This document shows positions 7,308 to 16,259 of a stretch of DNA of 64,000 bases, piece by piece. The translations under genes and the position numbers were made by a program. Source of the DNA: Propionispora sp. 2/2-37 (GTDB lineage Bacteria > Bacillota > Negativicutes > Propionisporales > Propionisporaceae); contig NZ_CYSP01000008.1 of assembly GCF_001298735.1 (NCBI RefSeq), forward strand, positions 1 through 64,000, in the 5' to 3' direction. Position 1 is the stretch's first letter. Each line of letters opens with the position of its first letter. The notes beneath the pieces were generated by a model. That model saw only the letters and a program-made list of their open reading frames with translations, searched no databases and was not told the DNA's origin.

Positions 7308-8012
7308 CCCCCCGTTGGAAATATTTGTAAATATTGTATCGTCTTCGCCTGATGTCCCGGCTTGAGTGCATTCCAAATACGCCCATGATGGAAGTTTGGG
7401 CGAGAATGCAATGTCGCCCACCGCGTAGGCATGGGAAGGTTGCCAAAGATGCAACAAGTCGGCGTGAGCGTTCAAATCGGTGTTGTGTTGGCTGATCGCC
7501 ACTTCATGAGCGTTTTCATCCTCATTATGTTCTTCCAAATCTAGCTTTGTCGCATACGTCGCGCTGCCGTCGATCACAACTGTTACGTTAGACGCATTAC
7601 CGATCAATACAAAAACATCAAAAATCTGTGCATCCATTGGCGTATTTTTATCTGGTATCCAATCTACTCTATTCCCGCCGTTCACATAGGCATAAAGTTT
7701 CTCCGTCCCGGATTCATCCAGCTTCGCATATATGCCAACTTCACGGGCAAAAAATCCTTGGTCTGCCGGAACGCCGCTATTGTCTACCAAATAGCGCAAT
7801 CTTATCTGACCATTCCCCTGATTTAAAAAACCTTGAATAGGTACATCAAGCTTAAAGCTTTTTAAGGCTGTTAACGTCGATATGCTTTCGCCTGTCCCCA
7901 ATACTCCGTCTCCGATTTTTAACTTTGTAAAAATAAGGCTGCGACCTGTTTGCGATTCAGCAATCATATCTAGCCCTATATTGGTGAGTACAATTTTAGG
8001 ATACTCTGCCAT
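7302..8012 (-). CDS. phage tail-collar fibre protein, N-terminal part
   Basis: 236 aa as it stands. Residues 1-150 match the tail-collar fibre (DUF3751) N-terminus of P2 gpH/PBSX-type fibres: MAEYPKIVLTNIGLDMIAESQTG and the GDG...FAREVGIYA blocks, which attach the fibre to the baseplate. A repetitive ENAHEVAISQHNTDLNAHADLL stretch follows. The frame ends prematurely at a G6 run; the natural gene probably ran to 6596 (about 470 aa). Preceding genes are XkdU and XkdT, the usual order. Confidence 0.8.
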   Translation of the reverse strand: MAEYPKIVLTNIGLDMIAESQTGRSLIFTKLKIGDGVLGTGESISTLTALKSFKLDVPIQGFLNQGNGQIRLRYLVDNSGVPADQGFFAREVGIYAKLDESGTEKLYAYVNGGNRVDWIPDKNTPMDAQIFDVFVLIGNASNVTVVIDGSATYATKLDLEEHNEDENAHEVAISQHNTDLNAHADLLHLWQPSHAYAVGDIAFSPKLPSWAYLECTQAGTSGEDDTIFTNISNGGR

Positions 8013-8016
8013 TTCA

Positions 8017-8643
8017 TCAACTCCTTATTACGGTATGAGCGACCTTCCGTATAAAACCGATTGCCCCTAAATTGTTTTCCATTTCAGCCGATCCAAATGA
8101 TAGGCTGGGATGTATTTCAACCCGTTTACTTACGCGGATATATCCACCGGCATATATGCTTTGATTTAGCGTTTGTGTATTGGATATCCCGATTGTCATA
8201 TTGGCCGGGACAATAGCCCGGAGGAAAGTCCGCATTTCCGGTGTCCGTGTTAAAATACTCGCCAAGATATCTACCCATAAAGCATAGTCGTTATAGTTAA
8301 TAGATACTTTTGTTTTCCCGGCTCCATATGTCGCGGCCAGCATGTTTTCCAGTTGCCGGTGAGTGTATGGAAGCTGTGCATTGATTTTGGTCAAAATACG
8401 CCGCCGCCGGGTTATTAAATCATCCGTTGCTTTGGGACGTAGCTTAAGCATAATCTCCCAACGTGTAGCCCCGGCCTCGTCAATGTCATAGACAAAAGTG
8501 TTACAAAATAGCTGCCAGAGTCGTTTCCAAATCAAAGTCAATTCAGGATTTACGACTTCAGCAATCGCCTTGAACTCCTTGGCCGGAGCTATGACTTGCG
8601 GATAATACCGCTCTACATGCACATCACGTACTAGTTCATCCAT
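8017..8643 (-). CDS. xkdU: baseplate protein, XkdU/YmfQ family (DUF2313)
   Basis: 208 aa with the family's N-terminal ERYYPQVIAPAKEFKAIAE and the RWEIMLKL...RRRRILTKI region. In PBSX and Mu-like phages this protein lies between the baseplate J protein and the fibre and completes the baseplate wedge tip. It overlaps XkdT by 8 bp, indicating translational coupling. Confidence 0.85.
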   Translation of the reverse strand: MDELVRDVHVERYYPQVIAPAKEFKAIAEVVNPELTLIWKRLWQLFCNTFVYDIDEAGATRWEIMLKLRPKATDDLITRRRRILTKINAQLPYTHRQLENMLAATYGAGKTKVSINYNDYALWVDILASILTRTPEMRTFLRAIVPANMTIGISNTQTLNQSIYAGGYIRVSKRVEIHPSLSFGSAEMENNLGAIGFIRKVAHTVIRS

Positions 8644-9730
8644 TTGTCACCACCCCGCGCACCGCCAATTCATCGACGCCCAGCGTCAAATTTTCCTCGA
8701 CACCGTTTATTGTCGTATGCTGAATATCGACTATGCCGTCAATACCAAGTAACCGGCTCTCTATTTGGGAGATTCGTATCACTAAGCCGGTATTGCTATA
8801 CTGATCAATTTCAGCTACTTGTGTTGATTGCCAGCTTTTATTTAACTCGGTAAAATAGGCGTCAATAGTGTCCTCAACATCTGATTTATAATCGTCATAA
8901 GTACCATTAGAAAAGGTTAAATGCAGTCCGATATTGATTTGTGAATCTGACACCCCCTGCACCGTGACAATATGGCCGATAGGAGCTATTCCCAAACCTT
9001 GCCCTTGGTTTGGTATTGGGTCAACAAGAGTTTGTACTTCGTCGATAAATTCAGCCGTTGGCACTTTGTATTCTGATGTCATGAATGCAAGGCGAACCGT
9101 ACCGCCGCCCTGCCACACCGGATAAACCTTAACCCCGCCGATACCCTGAATTTTATTCATTTTTTCCCGATAGTCAGCAATATTGCCGCCATAGGCCTGG
9201 CTACTAAAACTCGCCAGATACCTGGCGCGAAATGTTTCCGTTGCTTCTTCCTCTTCGCCGGGAACAGTGACCTCCGATAACGTCGCCGTCTGAAGCCCAG
9301 CCACGTAATCAATCGCTACCATAGCCCCCGCCGGTTTATTTCCTGACGTGCCTGCTGTTTCACAAACCAAAAAATAAACGCCGTCACTGATTTTTTCAGT
9401 AACAGCGTAATTCACATCATCGTAGGAAAAGCGGGAGCCTATCGGTATATTCAAACTTGCCGGTGTAAAATTGCCTTTGACCTTGGCATAAGTGGCTTCA
9501 TCCGGCGTTAAACCGCGCTCCTTTGCCCGTTCAATAAGGTATTCCCGCTCTGCCGTATCACCAAATGTGTTTTTCAAGAAAAAGTCAGCCATAGCATACA
9601 GCAGCATGACTTCTATTGCTGTTGGCATGCAGCTATCATATATGATGGCACCCTCCCGCTTATCCAAGCTCGGTGACACGCTTTGCATCATGCGTTCAAA
9701 TACGACTTGCTCTGTCTGGTTCTCATACAT
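8636..9730 (-). CDS. xkdT: baseplate J/gp47 family protein (XkdT)
   Basis: 364 aa with the baseplate J pattern: N-terminal helix with MMQSVSPSLDKREGAIIYD, the TFRARYLASFSSQAYGGN segment, and GIGGVKVYPVW in the centre. It forms the baseplate wedge in contractile tails. Its start ATG shares a base with the stop of XkdS (9730). Confidence 0.93.
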   Translation of the reverse strand: MYENQTEQVVFERMMQSVSPSLDKREGAIIYDSCMPTAIEVMLLYAMADFFLKNTFGDTAEREYLIERAKERGLTPDEATYAKVKGNFTPASLNIPIGSRFSYDDVNYAVTEKISDGVYFLVCETAGTSGNKPAGAMVAIDYVAGLQTATLSEVTVPGEEEEATETFRARYLASFSSQAYGGNIADYREKMNKIQGIGGVKVYPVWQGGGTVRLAFMTSEYKVPTAEFIDEVQTLVDPIPNQGQGLGIAPIGHIVTVQGVSDSQINIGLHLTFSNGTYDDYKSDVEDTIDAYFTELNKSWQSTQVAEIDQYSNTGLVIRISQIESRLLGIDGIVDIQHTTINGVEENLTLGVDELAVRGVVTNG

Positions 9731-10137
9731 TACAGTATCCTCACCCCTTTCTGCATTTCAATCACGCCGCTGGCTGTAACCACTTTAAACGTTGCCAGTA
9801 CATCCCCTTTATTGTGACTGAGATCAAAGTCCGTGACATCATTAACTCTGTCATCCTGGGTAAGAGCCTCCCGGATACGCCGTGGCAACTCTGAAAAGAC
9901 ATAAGGGATAGGTTTGCCAAACAAGTCTTGAAGCTCTATGCCATAATTCCAGCTATAGATTACATATTGATATCGTTCGGTGTTTAGGATTTTATAACAG
10001 GCCTGTTCTACTGCTTCCAAAGCATCTACCGTGCCGAGTACCTTTTCATCATCAATACGCATTTTATAGGATTTATTAGGCTGTGTTGTTAAATTCAATT
10101 CTGTACTCGTTGTGGCCGCTTCAGGCAACAATGCCAT
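9730..10137 (-). CDS. xkdS: baseplate protein XkdS (DUF2634, gp25-like)
   Basis: 135 aa, DUF2634: a short N-terminal strand, then VEQACYKILNTERYQYVIYSWNYGIELQDLFGKP, the lysozyme-like gp25 fold that anchors the sheath to the baseplate. Located in the standard XkdR-XkdS-XkdT order. Confidence 0.9.
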   Translation of the reverse strand: MALLPEAATTSTELNLTTQPNKSYKMRIDDEKVLGTVDALEAVEQACYKILNTERYQYVIYSWNYGIELQDLFGKPIPYVFSELPRRIREALTQDDRVNDVTDFDLSHNKGDVLATFKVVTASGVIEMQKGVRIL

Positions 10138-10141
10138 ACAC

Positions 10142-10549
10142 TCACCCCCATTGCCCTGTCAAATTCGTGTGATTGAATACCCGGCTTAGTACAACAAACT
10201 CCTGCCCACCTGCCTGCCGAAGTAAAATAACGTTCTCACCGACATGCAAACCATTATATACCCGGATCTTCTTCCGTCCTGTGTAGTCATGGTTATGCGA
10301 AGCAAATGCCGGATCACCGCTGCCGCCTGCCCGGTTTTCCGTTACGTGGCTGACTTCAATATCTACGTCATAATCTCGAACGGCATCGGTTAAGATTAAA
10401 AATTCTTCCGTGATTGTTTCCTTCTGTTCAATTCGGATAGAGAGAGGGGACGAGGATTCAACAACGCCTAAAACGTAATCGGCTAATTGACCGGCTTGCA
10501 TGGTTTGTCCAATCAGCGTCTGAAACACCTGTAAAAGTTCCGCGCTCAT
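10142..10549 (-). CDS. xkdR: baseplate protein XkdR (DUF2577)
   Basis: 135 aa matching DUF2577: small OB-like protein with DYVLGVVESSSPLSIRIEQ and a central HNHDYTGRKKIRVYNGLHVGENVILLRQ block. PBSX-type phages use it in the tail hub region. It overlaps XkdQ by 4 bp. Confidence 0.88.
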   Translation of the reverse strand: MSAELLQVFQTLIGQTMQAGQLADYVLGVVESSSPLSIRIEQKETITEEFLILTDAVRDYDVDIEVSHVTENRAGGSGDPAFASHNHDYTGRKKIRVYNGLHVGENVILLRQAGGQEFVVLSRVFNHTNLTGQWG

Positions 10550-11508
10550 CCGATTATACCCCCTCGTAAAGTCAGATCCATAGTATGTTGGTTATTGGAG
10601 TATTTATGCTTGACCGTTTCTACCAACATCCATTTCCCCTGGACTTCCATGTCCCCCAAATTCAAATTAACCATGACGCCGGAACCGGCCCGTACTCGGT
10701 TATCACCGGCGGCATTGGTTATGGACAATGACCGGCGAACCCGATTATATAAATCTAATAGTGCATCAGATTTAGCTGCCGGATTTATAGCCTTTTTAGG
10801 ATTAATCGATTCGCAAAGCTGCAATATTCCCCACTTTGCTTGGTTCCCGCTATCTTGGGAGATATAAATATTGCGTTTTCCTTCATCTTTATCATCATAA
10901 TAAAGCTTGATTTTATTATAGGTTTCTTTATCAATGCTGGACTCATAATCAAAGTCCTCGGCTGTCTCCGCATCTAGCAGGATGGGCACATGCAGGTTAT
11001 CCACGTTTTTGAGCATTAGTTTGCCTACGTCATCATACAGGACGTACATTGTTTTATTATTTTGCAAGGTGTAATCTAAGGCAGTTTGGATAATATCAAA
11101 AAGAGTCTCATTACTGCCCCTGTACTTAGGGATCACATACTCAGTATCGTCGATTTCACCCATATTTAACTGAAAATCAGCGGCTATCCGTTTAACAACT
11201 TCACCGGCTTTCAGGTTCGTATAATAATAAATATCCTTGTTTTTCAAATATCGTAGTTGATCATATGCCGTCACCGCAATCACGCCGTCTTTATTGCGTT
11301 TTTTGGAAAACACAAACCCTTTAAATACGGCTTTATCACCATGCCACATGCGGACAGGGTTTCCTTCCTGAAAGTCCAGCAGTTCATCTTTCACCACTTG
11401 GAAAGCTAACTTTCCCGGCGCTCCTTTCCTGGTTGTCTCCCATGTAACACCATCCAGGGCGGCAGGCTGCAACATTTTTTTATTACTGTTTTCAATAATA
11501 ATCGTCAC
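10546..11508 (-). CDS. xkdQ: tail hub protein XkdQ (gpD/late-control-D-like)
   Basis: About 320 aa. The start is placed at GTG 11508 (TGATGTG overlap with the XkdP stop), giving VTIIIENSNKK; a TTG at 11550 would add 14 unlikely residues. The fold is the hub type with a YDQLRYLKNKDIYYYTN segment conserved in XkdQ/YqbQ. It forms the central spike-hub under the tail tube. Confidence 0.85.
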   Translation of the reverse strand: MTIIIENSNKKMLQPAALDGVTWETTRKGAPGKLAFQVVKDELLDFQEGNPVRMWHGDKAVFKGFVFSKKRNKDGVIAVTAYDQLRYLKNKDIYYYTNLKAGEVVKRIAADFQLNMGEIDDTEYVIPKYRGSNETLFDIIQTALDYTLQNNKTMYVLYDDVGKLMLKNVDNLHVPILLDAETAEDFDYESSIDKETYNKIKLYYDDKDEGKRNIYISQDSGNQAKWGILQLCESINPKKAINPAAKSDALLDLYNRVRRSLSITNAAGDNRVRAGSGVMVNLNLGDMEVQGKWMLVETVKHKYSNNQHTMDLTLRGGIIG

Positions 11509-11509
11509 A

Positions 11510-12214
11510 TCAGCCAAGGTGCAGCACCGTCCCCTTCGTAATACTGCCAATCGGATTAGACAACCCGTTCATTCCGGCTACTGCTCGCCAATCCAAGCTA
11601 CCACCCGATATTCTTTTGCAGGCTTCCCATATGGATTGCTCATTTCTGATTTGGTATACCGAAGGTACTTCTTGGGTGGTTATCCTGGTTTCCCTGACCG
11701 TGTACACTTCCTCGCCCTTTGCGTTCGTCGTTTTGACCAGTTCCTTTGTCCCAAATGGCCGGTACTGTTTCAGTCGAAGAGGCACAACTACATCAAAACC
11801 GTTTCTTGCATCCTCGTTATTGCTATATTCTTCTAACGTAACCAGTATGTTTGTATCACTTAACATCTGAAACTGCGGCGTCATACGCGCAATAATGAGC
11901 CGGAAAGGCGTTTGTGTAGCCTTGGCCTGCTTGAAATACGACATAAAATAATCAGCCTTTTTAAAGCTGAAGCTGTTGCCCAAAAGGTTAGTCTTTAACG
12001 AATCTGAAAAAGAGGTGTCATAACTGGCAAACGGATAGCTTCTATTCGGCAACCGTGCATCAAACGATATTTCAGTCAAACCCGGCGTTTTGATGATATT
12101 GACTTCACCCTCATTGATAAGGTTGATAGTTTTATTTTTGTTTTTTATTTTTAAATCCATCTTTTCCGGTGGAACGGGTAACATCGTATTTCCTAAGAAA
12201 AAATAATACGCCAT
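11510..12214 (-). CDS. xkdP: LysM-domain tail protein XkdP
   Basis: 234 aa. An N-terminal beta-rich domain (MAYYFFLGNTMLPVPPEKM) is followed by a C-terminal LysM-like module (VYQIRNEQSIWEACKRISG...ITKGTVLHLG). In PBSX-type tails it joins tape measure and hub. It abuts the tape-measure gene (shared base at 12214). Confidence 0.88.
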   Translation of the reverse strand: MAYYFFLGNTMLPVPPEKMDLKIKNKNKTINLINEGEVNIIKTPGLTEISFDARLPNRSYPFASYDTSFSDSLKTNLLGNSFSFKKADYFMSYFKQAKATQTPFRLIIARMTPQFQMLSDTNILVTLEEYSNNEDARNGFDVVVPLRLKQYRPFGTKELVKTTNAKGEEVYTVRETRITTQEVPSVYQIRNEQSIWEACKRISGGSLDWRAVAGMNGLSNPIGSITKGTVLHLG

Positions 12215-14202
12215 TATAGATGCACCTTCTCTGCCCCGGATACCATAGCTTCAAATAAGCTTTCCTCCATGTGTCGAACCATGCCGTCAAAGTCATCCGG
12301 GTTATTTATCGTATTCGTTTGAGCCAGTTCAATTTTGACTTCAGCCGTAGTATAACGGTTAATGACTTCCTGCTCGGCAATATCACGCATGTATTGAAGA
12401 CTCTCTTCAGTGATCTCCATAGCGTCTTTAATACCTTTTGTATTATCTGCCGTATCTTTACCGGCAGAGGCAATATCACCGGCCACATCAGGGATTGTAT
12501 TTGCATTAGGCATTTCAGGCAGGCCTAGCATACCGCCCAGATTATGAATATCAAAATTCTTTACAAAATCACCAGCTGATTTTCCCCAGCCTTTGGAGTC
12601 CACTTCCGCAATCATTCCAACAGTGCCAATGTTGGTGCCGAACACCCCATTTATCAGGCTTGCGGCTTTATTTAATATTCCTATCAAATCGTTTACGCGC
12701 CTTATCATAAAGTTGATGGCTTCCCCGGCAGTTTCCGCTATGGATGAAAAAGCAGAGGCGATAGCGTTCCGTAATCCCATTGTCTGAATTTGCCACCCCA
12801 TAAAAGCCGCAATAGCCGCACCAACAAGGAATATCAAAATGGGGATAGGATTCATTGTCAACACAGCATTTAATAACGCCTGAGCACCGGCCAAGGCTAC
12901 TGTAACCGCCGTCCACGCTTTTTTAGCATTAGTGATAGCAATATCCCACAAAAGAACAACCTTCTGTATCGTATTATGTACCACCATCTGCGCATTTACT
13001 GTAGCCCATCCAATCGCATAGGCAAATAGAGCGCCGATTATATAAGGGAGAACAGCATTCGCAATGTCACCCAGAATCACAAAACCAGCTACTAACCAAC
13101 TATTTACATATGATCCGACATCACTGATCACGCCCCCAAGCCAAACTAAATTATTAATCAGACCGGCAAGGATAACGCCTGCATAAGCGGTTCCAGTGGC
13201 AATGCCGTTAACAAAGGTTTGTATTCCAGGGCTATTCGCCAAGGAGCTAATTTGACCAAACAACGGTTGCAACCCCATAAGAGCCGTATTTTTAAAACTA
13301 GTCCAAATGTCGCTCCAGGTCTTAGGAATAGTTTCAAAGGTTTGATTTACCCCATCTGCAGCCGCGATCATAGCATTTTTTACAATAGCCGCTGATAACT
13401 GACCTTCCGCTGCCATTGCCCTAATTTGTCCAATGTCCACTTTGAGATAGTCGGCAATCTTTTGGATCATCATTGGCGCGGCTTCAAATACAGCATTTAA
13501 TTCTTCACCACGTAGCACACCAGAGGCTAAGGCCTGGCTTAATTGGAGAGTTGCAGAAGCTTGCTCTTGTGCGCCTGTCCCGGATATTTTGAATATCTTA
13601 TTGATAGTTTCCGCTACACCGATCAATTCTGCATTACTTGAAAATATTTTTCCGGCCATCATACCTATTTTTGCAACAAAAGCGGCTGTTCCTTGGTATT
13701 CACTTCGCGCTCGTTGTGCCGACGCAAATATCATAGCCTGTAACTGCGCCGTGGTTTGCAAGCCATCGTTCATTAGATTTAGTCGCGCTGTCGTTTGTGA
13801 GAATTCATCAGAAAGATGGATTGAACCAAAAACGGATTGTAATGCCGTTATGATCAACCCAATAACGGCCATAATGCTGCCAAACACGGTTGCTATGGTC
13901 ATCCCCAGACCTATAATTCCCGCTCGGGCTGTCGCTGAAGCCGCGCCGATCAATCCTACGCTATTGGCCGTGCCTGTTGCCGCCACCGAAGCCGCTTCAA
14001 ATGCAGGGACTGTAGAATAAGCAGCGGATGCAATTCCCGATACCTTTCGCTCGGCCGTGCCTGATACCGATTCGCCAATCCTGTTAGCAGCAGCGGATGC
14101 AGCTTCAAATCGTCCAGTAGTCACTTCTGCTGCTTTCGCCATACGCTGAAGTGGAGCCGTGGCCCCGTCGCTGATAGCGATTGAATTTTGTATAGTCGCC
14201 AT
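12214..14202 (-). CDS. xkdO: tape measure protein
   Basis: 662 aa, with a helical N-terminus, a conserved tape-measure domain (LRGEELNAVFEAAPMMIQKIADYL), and long hydrophobic/amphipathic segments around residues 90-130 and 330-500 that may cross the cell membrane during DNA entry. It is short for the family, predicting a short tail. Good GGAGGGG before the ATG. Confidence 0.92.
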   Translation of the reverse strand: MATIQNSIAISDGATAPLQRMAKAAEVTTGRFEAASAAANRIGESVSGTAERKVSGIASAAYSTVPAFEAASVAATGTANSVGLIGAASATARAGIIGLGMTIATVFGSIMAVIGLIITALQSVFGSIHLSDEFSQTTARLNLMNDGLQTTAQLQAMIFASAQRARSEYQGTAAFVAKIGMMAGKIFSSNAELIGVAETINKIFKISGTGAQEQASATLQLSQALASGVLRGEELNAVFEAAPMMIQKIADYLKVDIGQIRAMAAEGQLSAAIVKNAMIAAADGVNQTFETIPKTWSDIWTSFKNTALMGLQPLFGQISSLANSPGIQTFVNGIATGTAYAGVILAGLINNLVWLGGVISDVGSYVNSWLVAGFVILGDIANAVLPYIIGALFAYAIGWATVNAQMVVHNTIQKVVLLWDIAITNAKKAWTAVTVALAGAQALLNAVLTMNPIPILIFLVGAAIAAFMGWQIQTMGLRNAIASAFSSIAETAGEAINFMIRRVNDLIGILNKAASLINGVFGTNIGTVGMIAEVDSKGWGKSAGDFVKNFDIHNLGGMLGLPEMPNANTIPDVAGDIASAGKDTADNTKGIKDAMEITEESLQYMRDIAEQEVINRYTTAEVKIELAQTNTINNPDDFDGMVRHMEESLFEAMVSGAEKVHL

Positions 14203-14230
14203 TCTACCCCTCCTTTAAAGGGCATGAAAA

Positions 14231-14256
14231 AACCGCCCCTTTTCGGAGCGGTTTTG
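14231..14256 (-). terminator. terminator of the PH-like moron
   Basis: AAACCGC/GCGGTTT stem followed by a T-run on the minus strand, placed right after the moron stop codon and before the tape-measure gene. Late transcription must read through it. Confidence 0.75.
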
Positions 14257-14270
14257 ATCCTATTTAATCT

Positions 14271-15068
14271 TTATAAACTGATTGATAATAATTTTTGGAA
14301 GGTTTCATTATCTGTCTTGGCTAAAAACTTTTCCCCAGTATGTAATTCACAAATAAAACTTATCTCTTTTTTATTTCCTTTTGCCAGCAATCCTGCAAAC
14401 ATACCGATTGGCCCAGCTACAACACTGCCGATAAACCCCCAACCTGCTTTTTTAAGCAGACTTTGTTTATTTTCTTCGGTTAATTGCGTAACATCTTTTA
14501 TATTCCCTAATATTTGTATTTTTTCGTTTCCTTGTTTGGTAGAACGTTGGAAGTATAACTCCTTTTGAGTAGAAACAAGTTTAAAATCATTTTCAAAATT
14601 TTGACTGAGAATTTCTAACTTGATCCCTTTTAAATTAACATTGCTCACAAACGGAACGGCGGTTTCTCTTTCTATATTTGGTTTTTGTATCCTTTGCCTA
14701 ATTTGATTAACTATATAGTCTGATTCAGTCTTATCTACTTCGATTATGGTTTCTAATCTCCCGGAGACAATGGTTATTTTATTACAAATAAATTTTGGCG
14801 CTATGGATATGTTTATAATATCATTATAGTAGAGGGTTTTATCTGGCATAGTAGACCCTATGGTAACTTTTTCAACAAATAACAATTTATCAACAGTACC
14901 TATTAATAATCCTACATTATTTATTCTACAACCAAAATTTATTTCAGTAGGTTGAACGCAATTTACTATCTGTTTAAATGCAGAATCCGATACTAATTTA
15001 CCATCTCGAAAATTCGGATTTGATGCTTTTATGCTGTTTTTTAAGGCTTCTACTTTTTCATTCGCCAC
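14271..15068 (-). CDS. moron: PH-domain-like protein with glycine-rich membrane segment
   Basis: 265 aa from a GTG at 15068 (GGTGGGG upstream). Two beta-rich halves look like bacterial PH-like domains (VGLLIGTVDKLLFVEK... and FKLVSTQKELYFQRS...), followed by a hydrophobic Gly/Ala hairpin (GFIGSVVAGPIGMFAGLLA) and a last strand pair. It interrupts the conserved chaperone/tape-measure gene pair, is clearly AT-richer than the flanks, and has its own promoter and terminator: a classic moron. Possible role in superinfection exclusion or membrane association; not shown. Confidence 0.7.
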   Translation of the reverse strand: MANEKVEALKNSIKASNPNFRDGKLVSDSAFKQIVNCVQPTEINFGCRINNVGLLIGTVDKLLFVEKVTIGSTMPDKTLYYNDIINISIAPKFICNKITIVSGRLETIIEVDKTESDYIVNQIRQRIQKPNIERETAVPFVSNVNLKGIKLEILSQNFENDFKLVSTQKELYFQRSTKQGNEKIQILGNIKDVTQLTEENKQSLLKKAGWGFIGSVVAGPIGMFAGLLAKGNKKEISFICELHTGEKFLAKTDNETFQKLLSISL

Positions 15069-15080
15069 TACAACCCCACC

Positions 15081-15117
15081 AATCTATGATATAGTTACCC
15101 AAATTATACCATAGATT
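15081..15117 (-). promoter_or_regulatory. moron promoter with extended -10 and inverted-repeat operator
   Basis: Minus strand TGGTATAAT (consensus extended -10; TATAAT at 15103-15108). A perfect 8-bp inverted repeat AATCTATG/CATAGATT brackets it (15081-15088, 15110-15117). The -35 match is poor, so the extended -10 should carry recognition. Part of the site overlaps the stop of the frameshifted chaperone. Confidence 0.65.
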
Positions 15118-15742
15118 TACCTGCGTCTGCGAGATTTGGCTTCTCGTTTAGCCCTTTCAGCTTCTTTTTTATCCGCTTCGATCTTTGTAGATATTGCCGC
15201 AAAAACAAAAGCCTGTTCATTAACAGGTAAGTTAAATATCTCATGCGGGAGTTTATGAAGTTTGTGGAGGGCGTAATACGCTACGTTAGCGTAAATATCG
15301 CCCCCCTTAATCAGTTTTTTGCTTGTTTGATTTTCTTATCGTCCATGCCAACCTCAAAGCCGTTAGCCTGAGACACCATAAGATACAAGTCTGTGTATTC
15401 ACCCGGCGTCAGCATTTTGTGTATTAATTGGACTGCGCCGACCACCCCATAAGAATCTTGCAACGCTGCATCGTTCAAATTAGGATACACTACACAGGCG
15501 ACAATCAATTCTTCGGCATATTTTTCATTATCGAATTCAATTTTCGCATCACGTGTACCGGGAACGAAAACTTTTCTTTTGCAGGTTTTCTTAATTGCTT
15601 CGTCCTCTTCACTCGTTAAAACCCGGATTTCCCATTCAATAGAATTTTTATTGGCATCCCTAAATCGTTTTGACGCCACATATTTGATGTTTTCAGCTTT
15701 AATCGCATTCTCGGCCAGAAAGGCTACTAAATTATTATCCAT
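15117..15742 (-). CDS. tail assembly chaperone, -1 frameshift fusion product
   Basis: A -1 shift at the slippery A AAA AAC (15314-15320) extends the 143-aa chaperone by about 65 residues (LIKGGDIYANVAYYALHKLHKLPHEI... to a basic KREAKSRRRR tail). Fusion chaperones made this way (G and GT in lambda) coat the tape measure during tail assembly in long-tailed phages. The downstream part has no start codon or ribosome site of its own, supporting expression only by frameshift. Confidence 0.82.
15311..15742 (-). CDS. xkdN: tail assembly chaperone XkdN, unshifted product
   Basis: 143 aa from ATG 15742, chosen because GGAGG is 8 bp upstream; a GTG at 15757 is also in frame. Phage XkdN/TAC family: MDNNLVAFLAENAIK opening and a helical C-terminus with MLTPGEYTDLYLMVSQANGFEVG. 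It lies between tube and tape measure, where chaperones belong. It ends at TGA immediately after the slippery heptamer. Confidence 0.88.
   Translation of the reverse strand: MDNNLVAFLAENAIKAENIKYVASKRFRDANKNSIEWEIRVLTSEEDEAIKKTCKRKVFVPGTRDAKIEFDNEKYAEELIVACVVYPNLNDAALQDSYGVVGAVQLIHKMLTPGEYTDLYLMVSQANGFEVGMDDKKIKQAKN
15314..15320 (-). other. programmed -1 ribosomal frameshift site A_AAA_AAC
   Basis: In the XkdN frame the codons AAA AAC TGA close the gene; the heptamer is a canonical X_XXY_YYZ slippery site. Shifting back one base yields AAA CTG ATT AAG and a 65-codon open frame. Confidence 0.85.
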
Positions 15743-15766
15743 AGGTAAAACCTCCACTTATTATAA

Positions 15767-16246
15767 TTACTGCATGCCGTCAAGCTGATTAAATTCTTCC
15801 GGCATTTCAAAATCCTCAAAAGTAAAGTCTACATCCTGCTCCAGCCAATCACCATCGGCATCAAATGCAGCAATGACACCGCTATCCAAGTTACAATCTT
15901 TCAGGATGATGGTCTGTCTACCGGCGTCAGAAGTAGGATCTTCATTAGTGATTTGAATATCGAAATAAAAATCCTGTCCAGTATCTTTATAGGTTTTAAG
16001 CAGCTTCGTGAACATTGAAGTATTATTATAAATCGTCATACTACCGGTTCCGTTCCAGCTTACTGTTTTATGCCCCTTGCCGGTCCGGCCAAGGATAGCG
16101 ACCTCCTGCTTATCTTTTTCAACTTTCGCTTCCAAGCTTTTTGCCTGCATCAGCAAATAACGGTTTCCGTCAATAGTTGCATAGCAACTAGCCAGCTTTG
16201 CGGCAATAACGTCCTTTGCTCGCATTGTTCTGATTGCATCAGCCAT
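15767..16246 (-). CDS. xkdM: tail tube protein XkdM (DUF2001)
   Basis: 159 aa. It opens MADAIRTMRAKDVIAAKLASCYATIDGNRYLLMQAKSLEA with the DUF2001 core, GKGHKTVSWNGTGSMTIYNNTSMF. It polymerises into the inner tube of contractile tails. Next to the sheath gene, as expected. Confidence 0.93.
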   Translation of the reverse strand: MADAIRTMRAKDVIAAKLASCYATIDGNRYLLMQAKSLEAKVEKDKQEVAILGRTGKGHKTVSWNGTGSMTIYNNTSMFTKLLKTYKDTGQDFYFDIQITNEDPTSDAGRQTIILKDCNLDSGVIAAFDADGDWLEQDVDFTFEDFEMPEEFNQLDGMQ

Positions 16247-16259
16247 AAATTATCCCTCC

